From NCBI GenBank assembly GCA_964568625.1, contig CAZMQG010000002.1:1-64000 (forward strand): 64,000 nt of DNA, written 5' to 3'. This stretch comes from JBAZAX01 sp964568625 (GTDB taxonomy: Bacteria > Babelota > Babeliae > Babelales > RVW-14). Shown piece by piece: positions 58,301-64,000 of the stretch (positions are counted from its first letter, which is position 1; the number at the start of each line of letters is the position of its first letter). Below the pieces are notes generated by a model, which did no database searches, was not told the origin of the DNA, and saw only the letters and a program-made list of their open reading frames with translations. The position numbers and the translations under genes are program-made.

Positions 58301-59365
58301 TCATGGTCTCCGGATGGTAGATTTGTAGCTTCGATTAATTATGGTTGGGGAGAATTAAAAATATTTTCATTTAACGGTTCAAGCACGCCAACACAAGTTG
58401 GCATCGATGTAAATACTGGAGCTGAAGCTTTTTCAGTTTCGTGGTCACCTGATGGTAGATTTATTGCTGTGACTCATATGTCTTCAAAAATATTGCAAAT
58501 ATATTCATTTAATGGGTATAGCACTCCTGTACAGGTGGGTGGTAATGCAAGTACAAATGGCTGGGCACGTTCAGTGTCATGGTCGCCTGATGGTAAGTTT
58601 ATTGCTGTTGTGAGTCGTAGTACCAGTGTTTTACAAATATTTTCGTTTGATGGATTTAGTACGCCAGTTCAAGTTGGAGGTAATGCTCCAACTGGTTGGT
58701 TGCCAGTTTCAGTTTCGTGGTCGCCGGATGGAAGATTTATTGCTTTAGCCAGTTATGGAAATAGCATATTGCAAGTATTCTCGTTTAATGGTTTAAGTAC
58801 TCCTGTTCAGATTGGTAACAATGTAGGTACTGGGACTTATCCAAGCTCAGTGTGTTGGTCACCTGATGGAAGGTTTATAGCTACAGTTAGCGCAGAGGAA
58901 GATATATTAAAAGTGTTTTCATTTAATGGGACAAGTACTCCAAATAGATTGGGGGATGGGGCTTATACAGATAGTGGTCCTAGTTCGTTATCATGGTCAC
59001 CAGATGGTAGATTTATTACTGTGGTTAATGCAACTGCAAATACGTTACAAGTTTTTTCATTTGATGGGGTTTATAATCCAACACAAATTGGTAGTAGTAT
59101 AAGCCTTGGGGGAATTGGATGGAGTGTTGATTGGTCCAAGGATGGGGAATTTATAGCCGCTACATATGAAGGTATATTTCCAGATACATCTGCATTAAAA
59201 GTGTTCAAGCTAAATTATGGTGTTGATGCATCAGGCCAAGCAATTTCAAACGGTGTAGTATTTGGTAATTCAAAGCTTGGGTTAAATTATGATGCAACAG
59301 TTAAACTTTTGGCAGGAAGTAATGTTATGGTAGATGGTTTGGTAAATTACGATTGTGTTGTTTAA
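55373..59365 (+). CDS. Giant beta-helix/beta-propeller protein, 21 blades
   Basis: A 1330-aa member starting at 55373 with AAGGAAAAAG upstream. Signal peptide ends IFAAS. Beta-helix-like domain, 21 blades and the cap ending NYDCVV. Blade 14 is CSPAGTAAIVANTGSNMLQIF with the linker IQYPDILTQIGS. Blades 7-9 are of a shorter subtype with VxGSVAAGTNPTSVSW spacing. The 50-base stretch 56024-56073 is identical to 52026-52075 of the preceding gene. Confidence 0.93.
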   Translation: MRFRFFLFWIIFSVTTFVEGIFAASIDGTTSVKYLTTNQVFGNNQYARGFVSFNSGATILNNATAFFNVKMPFSGGLDLRGTGTLSLEGDLHLDSNFTLSPSGGVIRGNGKTIFMNGNLTVPDNSIIHINSDTIIDGQGKDLIFGRRGRIFVDTNITLTLRNMKIIQSYNDFSDPCMRLAAFQSKLALDNTELALSQDFLFSQGQLFIHGDVAVTGTSAFIYESTQHTFIAPDSTFYFDIGTTFSVTPATFTDCKFDQWPTTTTNNFILMTDETSKIHFNEASLFATSTGCGFTKGAVNFENQCFIKSNQSLDLPTTHIGNAIGEIATEFSPSCVAWSPDGNFLAVVNKNSDSLQIFDSVTLAQIGSSAATGSGSAPVSVSWSNTSTQLAVANSGDNTLKVFNFNGSVTPTLSVSTATEISPSCCSWSSYGKFIAVTNSGSDTLQIFKSDTLAQIGSNATTGDAPSSVSWAPGDGYLAVVNFISNTLQIFSFDYFNTPTLIASHVTGFSPSSVSWSKMGAFIALVNKSSNTLQMFSFDVNKTLALINTFPTNNEPSCVSWTLDGKYVFVVNYTSNTLQLFSLYDLTSTGYLGGIGTGTEPVSVSWAPLSDFVAVANKTSGTIQIFSVNGSGTPTLTGSVAAGTNPTSVSWSPVSNYVAVVNDTSPGTLQVFSVIAGVPALTGSISTGTNPQSVSWDPTGNFIAVVNGASGILEVFNFVAPGTLALAGSILIGVGTSPRSVDWSAVGNFIAVVNSATSKLNVFHFDGSSTITKIGGDASTDSSPYSVSWSPDGSFIAVVSYDSGALQIFSFDGYSTPTQVGGNASIGELYAYSVSWSPDGRFIAVSYYWPDTLQVFSFNGSDTPTRQGGSATTGRMPASVSWSYDSEFIAVVNSSIPAGNSLQIFKLNSDGLATQINQGVATKNRPSSLSCSPAGTAAIVANTGSNMLQIFNIQYPDILTQIGSGASTGLSTQPVAMSWSPDGRFVASINYGWGELKIFSFNGSSTPTQVGIDVNTGAEAFSVSWSPDGRFIAVTHMSSKILQIYSFNGYSTPVQVGGNASTNGWARSVSWSPDGKFIAVVSRSTSVLQIFSFDGFSTPVQVGGNAPTGWLPVSVSWSPDGRFIALASYGNSILQVFSFNGLSTPVQIGNNVGTGTYPSSVCWSPDGRFIATVSAEEDILKVFSFNGTSTPNRLGDGAYTDSGPSSLSWSPDGRFITVVNATANTLQVFSFDGVYNPTQIGSSISLGGIGWSVDWSKDGEFIAATYEGIFPDTSALKVFKLNYGVDASGQAISNGVVFGNSKLGLNYDATVKLLAGSNVMVDGLVNYDCVV

Positions 59366-59404
59366 AATAAAAGGTGGGATATGTCTAATTATAGGAGATT
59401 TTTG

Positions 59405-62400
59405 ATGAAAATATCCAAGTTAATAGCAATGTGTGGTTGCTTTTTTGCATTGGAGAATGCTAATGCGACGTTAAGCTTTTCGAACGATTTGTCTAAGTTT
59501 ATACTACTTAATGATGCTTCAGAAATTCGAATAAAAAGCACAGGAATTTATGATAATCAGGATCTTGGAATAACGAATAATTTAAATAAAATTGATTTAG
59601 TGAATTCAACTAACAATGTCATAATCATGGATAGTAACTTTGAACTTGCAGAAGGTTTTTTATCTAGCGAGACGTGCACCGTTCAGGGTAATGGATATTC
59701 AATGATTATGAATGGTGATTTAACAATTCCTGAAATGACTACTCTAAAAATTACATCAAGTTTGTTAATAGAAGGCAATGGCCACACGCTATTTATTGAT
59801 AACTTTGCTCAGATTTTAACAGATACACATGCAACGTTGACGTTAAGAAATTTGATTCTTAGAAATTCTACAAATACGTCTGAACGGCCGGCAATTGAGG
59901 CAAATGGTTCTGATTCTAGAATTACGTTTGATGGTGTAGAGATTAAATTTAATGATGATTTTTGGTTTAAGCGTGGAAGTCTATTTTTTAACAACAATGT
60001 TTTATATTCAGGGGGTTCAAAATTTCTTTATGGTTCTGCTCAGCCAAGTTACATTATGCCAAATAGTACCCTATTATTTGATAAGGGTACGACCTTCTTT
60101 TATAACCCTTCAACTACAAGTAATGAGTTAATTGTACAACAGGATCCGACTTCTACGATTTATTTTGATGGAGCAACTCTTCAAACGACTCCAACCGGTC
60201 TAAGTTTGGTAAATGGTCAAATGTTTTTTGAAAACCAAATTAATTTTGATGTTGGAACGGAGTTTAACACGAGTGTATTCAGATTAAATCAAGTCGCTAG
60301 TAGTTTAGTTTTGCGTTCTTTGGATTGGGATTTTAGCGGACAATATTTGGCTGTTGCCGGACAAACAATTGGATTAAATACTAATCAAATAAAAATATAT
60401 CAATTGAACTCAACAAATTTATCTCAACTGGATGCAGTGACATATGGGCCACTGTCTTCTTCTGTAAATTCAGCGGTTTGGAGTTCAGATGGGCAATATT
60501 TAGCTGTTGGCGGTTCTGGGGCAGGTATTGCAGGTGGATTTAGTAATAATGATAGTTTAAGAATTTATTATTTAAATCCGGCCACACTTACTTTAAATCC
60601 TGTTGCAAGTGTTGATTTTGGAAGTACCTCAACAATCAAAACAATTGATTGGGGTGGCCTTGATAATCGTTATCTTGCGATTGGTGGAACAGGAGCTCTT
60701 CCTGTTGGTGGATTCGGCAATAATGATAATTTAAGAATTTATTATTTTGATGCATTTCAAAATAAATTGAATCCTGTTACAAGTTACAATTTTGGCTCTA
60801 GCGTAAATTCAGCACAATGGGATTTTAGTGGATCCTATTTGGCTGTGGGTGGATTTCAAACATCAGGAAGTTGTAGGTTGAATCTTTTTACTTTCAATCC
60901 TGTTACTAATTCTTTGAATTTGTTTGATAATAAAAATTTTGGAGTAACTAGTGATACTTCTATTAATTCTATTGCTTGGACTAGCGAAAGCCAGTTTTTG
61001 GCTGTAGGAGGCGGAAGTTACAGCAACGCTATGACATCTACTCAAAATTTGATTATATATCAATTTAATCCATCCAATCCTATACCCCTTTCATTTTTAA
61101 CCTCTGCAAATTCGGTAGAAACCACAAGTACCAGTTACATTCAAATTCAAAATTTGAAATGGAGCTCAAACAATCAACTATTGCTTTCCAGTGGTTTAAA
61201 CCCGGTATCAGGAAATTGGTCTAGCGATATATATGTTTTTGACTCAAGTTCCAATATAAAGTTAAGTGAATTAAAACAAATGAGTCACGCAAGTGCGTTA
61301 GTGCAGTATGCTGCTGCGTGGAATCCTAATACAAATTTGTTTGTTACAAGTTCAGACAATTTTATAAATGTTAATTCTTTGGTAGGTTTAAGCCCTAAGC
61401 TTGTTTCTAATAAAGATTACACAAATTATTATTCTACATTATCCACTGGAACAGATGGTGTTTACTCTATTGATTGGCACCCAGGAGGAGACTACTTGGC
61501 AGTTGTGGGGCAAAGTGCTGGAGCTGTTGGTGGTTTTAGCAATTCAGATGAAATAAGAATTTATCGTTTTGGTGGAGGAACTGAGTCTTTGCATGCTGCT
61601 ACAAGCCGTCGTTATGGACAAAGGGTTTGTGCTGCATCTTGGCGCCCTGACGGGGATTATTTGGCTGTTGGCGGTATTAATCCTACTTACGCAGCCGGTG
61701 GATTTAATAATACTGACCAGGTTAGAGTATATAAATTTGTAAATAATTCTCTGTCCCCAGAAATAAGTGTCTCTTTAGGATCAAGTTCTGCAGAACTTTA
61801 CAGTATGGCATGGCACCCAAGTGGAAGATATCTGGCTTTAGGTTGCTATAATTCAGAGGCCGTTGGGGGATTTCTTGCCGGAGTGAATTTAAGAATTTAT
61901 TCATTTGATGGAACAATATTAACCCCAATTGTAGGTTATAATTTTGGTTCTGCCACTCGTACGCCCGCGGGAATGCATTGGAGCCCTGATGGCAAATATT
62001 TGGCTGTTGGAACATGTGATGGGCGCCCAACTTCAGAGCCTGCAACCGGTAACGGGTTGAGAATATTTGAATTTCAAAACGATAACAGCCTGGTTTCAAG
62101 AGCAACCTGGAATACATCAGGGGCTGTGTTGAGCGTAAATTGGGAATTTGACAACAGATATATTGCCGTAACATACAATAATACAACGTTTAAGATTCTT
62201 TATTTTACCGGTAGCTCGGTTCAAGAGGTGAAATCGTGGGGCGATGCCAACTTCAAAAATACGGATGTAAAATTTAGTCCCGATGGTAAGAAGATAGCTT
62301 ATACTGCAAAAAATGGTGCTTCAAATAATTTTGGGTATCTTTCTATTGATGATAGTGCTCTTAAAAATGAGAGTTTTAATTTTCAGAAAATATCCGGAAT

Positions 62401-62629
62401 TTTTAATCTCTGGTCCTCAGCTTGGCGTCCTGACAGTAAATATTTGGCAGTAGGTGCTTATAATGTTGGTGAGGGTGCGCAGCAGATATCAGTGTTTAAA
62501 GTTGAAAATTTAATAAACATAAACAGAGAAAGCGCCGAAGGTCTTAGCATTGGTAATTTAGTTGATGCTAACGTACTTGGAAATGGGTTAATAATAGTTA
62601 ATGGAGTGATGGAGTATGCGGCAGAGTAA
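59405..62629 (+). CDS. Divergent beta-helix/beta-propeller protein, 14 blades
   Basis: A 1074-aa member with a signal peptide (ending NANA), shorter beta-helix-like domain (about 25-305), 14 blades (about 305-1030) and a cap (GLSIGNLVDANVLGNG) without the NYDCV ending. Blades start WSxDGQYLAVGG and several carry loops AGGFSNNDSLRIYYL, VGGFGNNDNLRIYYF, VGGFSNSDEIRIYRF, AGGFNNTDQVRVYKF. The looped blades are numbers 2 and 3, then 8, 9 and 10, so a whole seven-blade propeller seems to have been copied. The start has AGGAG upstream; an in-frame ATG eight codons earlier is possible. Last gene of the array. Confidence 0.9.
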   Translation: MKISKLIAMCGCFFALENANATLSFSNDLSKFILLNDASEIRIKSTGIYDNQDLGITNNLNKIDLVNSTNNVIIMDSNFELAEGFLSSETCTVQGNGYSMIMNGDLTIPEMTTLKITSSLLIEGNGHTLFIDNFAQILTDTHATLTLRNLILRNSTNTSERPAIEANGSDSRITFDGVEIKFNDDFWFKRGSLFFNNNVLYSGGSKFLYGSAQPSYIMPNSTLLFDKGTTFFYNPSTTSNELIVQQDPTSTIYFDGATLQTTPTGLSLVNGQMFFENQINFDVGTEFNTSVFRLNQVASSLVLRSLDWDFSGQYLAVAGQTIGLNTNQIKIYQLNSTNLSQLDAVTYGPLSSSVNSAVWSSDGQYLAVGGSGAGIAGGFSNNDSLRIYYLNPATLTLNPVASVDFGSTSTIKTIDWGGLDNRYLAIGGTGALPVGGFGNNDNLRIYYFDAFQNKLNPVTSYNFGSSVNSAQWDFSGSYLAVGGFQTSGSCRLNLFTFNPVTNSLNLFDNKNFGVTSDTSINSIAWTSESQFLAVGGGSYSNAMTSTQNLIIYQFNPSNPIPLSFLTSANSVETTSTSYIQIQNLKWSSNNQLLLSSGLNPVSGNWSSDIYVFDSSSNIKLSELKQMSHASALVQYAAAWNPNTNLFVTSSDNFINVNSLVGLSPKLVSNKDYTNYYSTLSTGTDGVYSIDWHPGGDYLAVVGQSAGAVGGFSNSDEIRIYRFGGGTESLHAATSRRYGQRVCAASWRPDGDYLAVGGINPTYAAGGFNNTDQVRVYKFVNNSLSPEISVSLGSSSAELYSMAWHPSGRYLALGCYNSEAVGGFLAGVNLRIYSFDGTILTPIVGYNFGSATRTPAGMHWSPDGKYLAVGTCDGRPTSEPATGNGLRIFEFQNDNSLVSRATWNTSGAVLSVNWEFDNRYIAVTYNNTTFKILYFTGSSVQEVKSWGDANFKNTDVKFSPDGKKIAYTAKNGASNNFGYLSIDDSALKNESFNFQKISGIFNLWSSAWRPDSKYLAVGAYNVGEGAQQISVFKVENLININRESAEGLSIGNLVDANVLGNGLIIVNGVMEYAAE

Positions 62630-62633
62630 GTTT

Positions 62634-62819
62634 CTAGCTTATTCCGGGCATATCGCCTGAAGGAAATATAGAATCAAAATCGAAATCAGGGGCCTCTTCG
62701 TCTTCGTCTATGAATACGAAGGTGGCCCCATAACTTGAGCTGTAAATTTCATCGTATTCGCTGTCATATGAAAAATGATAAAAGATTCTATTGTTAGTGT
62801 TTTGTGTGTTTATTTCCAC
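62634..62819 (-). CDS. Small acidic ORF, possibly a gene
   Basis: A 61-aa ORF starting at GTG with GGGGA upstream. It is strongly acidic (FIDEDEEAPDFDFDSIF) with no motif or signal peptide. It ends five bases from the convergent propeller gene. Its existence rests on ORF length and the ribosome site only, so it may be a chance reading frame. The following gap to kdsB (62820-63030) shows nothing recognisable. Confidence 0.4.
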   Translation of the reverse strand: MEINTQNTNNRIFYHFSYDSEYDEIYSSSYGATFVFIDEDEEAPDFDFDSIFPSGDMPGIS

Positions 62820-63030
62820 TTAAGTTCCCCAAAATTTGCTTTTGCCGTCGCCTTTCCCCCCTATGCAGATAAGAAATATATCGATAAAATAAGGGAAATC
62901 AATGTTTAAAGTAAAAAATATTTAATAAGTTCAGCTTGAATATTCAGCGTGTTTAATGTGATTTAAAGCTGTAAGTTTGTGTATTTTTTATAATTTTTGT
63001 AAAAAATTTTATTAAATTGGTTGTCAAATC

Positions 63031-63825
63031 ATGAAAAATATAATAGTAATTCCAGCCAGATTTGGGTCATCTCGTCTTCCCGGCAAGCCTCTAGCCCAAA
63101 TTAATGGGCATAGCTTACTTTATCGTGTGTGGATGCTTGCAAAAAGGGCACAAAATATCGATGAAGTTTTTATTGCGACTGATGATCAGAGAATTCAAAA
63201 ACATGCGCAGGATTTTGGAGCACAAGTTTTAATGACCGATCCAAATTATCCAACTGGTACGGATCGAATTTATGGTGCGGTTGAACAGTTATCTCAAAAA
63301 CCTGAAATAATAATAAATATGCAAGGTGATGCTGTTTTGACTCCGCCATGGATTATTCAAAGTTTGATTGATGCGCTTGTTAATGATTCAAATGTGAAAA
63401 TGGCTACGCTGGCTAATCAATTGAGCTGGCCGCAGTATGATGAGCTTGTTAAGTCGAAGGCTAACAGCAAGAGCAGTGGGACAACTGTTACTTTTGATAA
63501 AAATAACGATGCCCTATATTTTTCCAAAAACATAATTCCATACGTAAGAAACAGAAATGATCAAGATTTAATGTCCCCAGTATTCAAACACATTGGAATG
63601 TATGGGTATCGCTATGATGCTCTTAAAAAATTTGTTAACTTACCGCAATCTCCACTAGAAAAAGTAGAAAGTTTAGAGCAGCTTAGAATGCTTGAAAACG
63701 GTATTAAAATAAAAGTTGCCATCGTGGATGCAAAAGGTCGCACCATGTGGAGCGTTGACAGCCCTGAGGATGTAAAAAAAGTTGAAGAAATTATAGAGCG
63801 AGAGGGGGAATTACTTCCCCTTTAA
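63031..63825 (+). CDS. kdsB: CMP-KDO synthetase (KdsB)
   Basis: A 264-aa cytidylyltransferase that activates 3-deoxy-manno-octulosonate for lipopolysaccharide synthesis. Motifs: IPARFGSSRLPGKPLAQI (nucleotide binding), FIATDDQRI, TGTDRIYGAV, NMQGDAVLTPP (usual QGDEP has Glu for Ala), KHIGMYGYRYDAL, LPQSPLEKVESLEQLRMLENG and SVDSPEDVKKVE. The QGDA variant leaves the metal-binding Asp in place. It implies LPS or another KDO polymer. Its end overlaps by 15 bases the convergent pseudouridine synthase gene. Confidence 0.95.
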   Translation: MKNIIVIPARFGSSRLPGKPLAQINGHSLLYRVWMLAKRAQNIDEVFIATDDQRIQKHAQDFGAQVLMTDPNYPTGTDRIYGAVEQLSQKPEIIINMQGDAVLTPPWIIQSLIDALVNDSNVKMATLANQLSWPQYDELVKSKANSKSSGTTVTFDKNNDALYFSKNIIPYVRNRNDQDLMSPVFKHIGMYGYRYDALKKFVNLPQSPLEKVESLEQLRMLENGIKIKVAIVDAKGRTMWSVDSPEDVKKVEEIIEREGELLPL

Positions 63826-64000
63826 ATTTGAAACTTCTTGGGCTGTTAAATGACGCCATTTTCCAACCTCCAAATCTTTTGTGGTCAAGCCGGCATAGAA
63901 AAAGCGATTGAGTTTTAAAACATTATACCCAAAATGTTCAAACATTCTTCTGACGATGCGATTCTTTCCGCTGTGTATCTCGACAACAACCTTACAGGAT
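63811..64000 (-). CDS. rRNA pseudouridine synthase, RsuA/RluB type (3' end)
   Basis: The C-terminal 60 or so residues of a gene whose start lies beyond the window. Reading back from the TAA at 63811-63813, the translation contains VVEIHSGKNRIVRRMFEHFG followed by a YNVLKLNRFFYAGLTTKDL segment and GKWRHLTAQE. This matches the RsuA/RluB/RluE family (EGRNRQVRRMFEALGY, then GEWRxLT). It should isomerise uridine to pseudouridine in rRNA; which position cannot be told from this end. Confidence 0.85.
   Translation of the reverse strand, partial: SCKVVVEIHSGKNRIVRRMFEHFGYNVLKLNRFFYAGLTTKDLEVGKWRHLTAQEVSNLKGK

Larger units (their letters stand above)
38379..62629 (+). repeat. Tandem array of six giant paralogous genes
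   Basis: Six same-strand genes with 15-40 bases between them and no internal terminator, so probably one transcript of 24 kb. All share signal peptide, beta-helix-like domain, propeller blades and cap. Five have the DGTTSVKYLT or DGTTSPKYLT N-terminus; the last is the divergent member. The array must have grown by gene duplication. Confidence 0.85.

Noticed and set aside
38379..59365. Regularly spaced repeats considered as a CRISPR-like or satellite array
   Set aside because: The period is about 130-140 bases, in frame, and conserved at protein level; it encodes propeller blades.
61722..62186. 154-codon antisense ORF in the 14-blade gene
   Set aside because: Inside a supported gene; no start signal and no recognisable protein features.

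Overview
The window is AT-rich bacterial chromosome from a cell with an outer membrane. It carries BamA, a CMP-KDO synthetase (KdsB), an MCE/MlaD-type lipid transporter subunit and a type II secretion pseudopilin operon. Many other genes encode proteins with signal peptides and no ordinary housekeeping role. Some of these look eukaryote-directed: ubiquitin-like domains, PPP-type phosphatases, a nuclear-localisation-like tail, and giant beta-helix/beta-propeller proteins. The mix fits a host-associated bacterium such as Candidatus Dependentiae (TM6). That assignment is inference from gene content; no rRNA or other phylogenetic marker was examined.

Layout. 249-4190: a giant beta-helix/beta-propeller protein, closed by a near-perfect bidirectional terminator. 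4258-8739 (minus): SAM methyltransferase, exported PPP-type phosphatase, membrane pyrophosphatase HppA. 8982-10936 (plus): BioY and an APC amino-acid permease. 10954-15891 (minus): two related exported proteins, one with a basic NLS-like tail and one with ubiquitin-like domains, then GpmI. 16016-17253 (plus): a small membrane protein and RsmE. 17397-19863 (minus): TsaB, a zinc-ribbon protein and an exported coiled-coil protein. 20052-26751 (plus): BamA, phosphatidylserine decarboxylase, ribulose-phosphate epimerase and a tandem D-Ala-D-Ala ligase fusion. 26830-30225: exported hypotheticals and a second PPP-like phosphatase. 30399-36880 (plus): GspF, GspG, GspH, GspI, GspJ, GspK, then an MCE protein. 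36942-62629 (plus): a propeller-less beta-helix protein followed by six giant beta-helix/propeller paralogs. 62634-64000: a small acidic ORF, KdsB, and the 3' end of an RsuA/RluB-type pseudouridine synthase.

The most striking content is the giant protein family, seven members with propellers and one without. Each has a signal peptide, a beta-helix-like N-terminal domain of about 300 residues, a run of roughly 44-residue YVTN/WD40-like blades, and a C-terminal cap of about 45 residues. Counted by eye, the blades number 21, 28, 21, 21, 21, 21 and 14, always a multiple of seven, which suggests strings of complete seven-bladed propellers. The 403-aa protein has the N-terminal domain and cap joined directly, so the propellers look like an insertion into one beta-helix. 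The secretion operon directly upstream is a plausible but unproven export route.

No tRNA, rRNA, CRISPR array, insertion sequence or phage gene was recognised. No gene-free stretch exceeds 300 bases. The longest (1-248, 8740-8981, 38154-38378, 18295-18522, 62820-63030) hold promoter-like elements, palindromes, or nothing recognisable.
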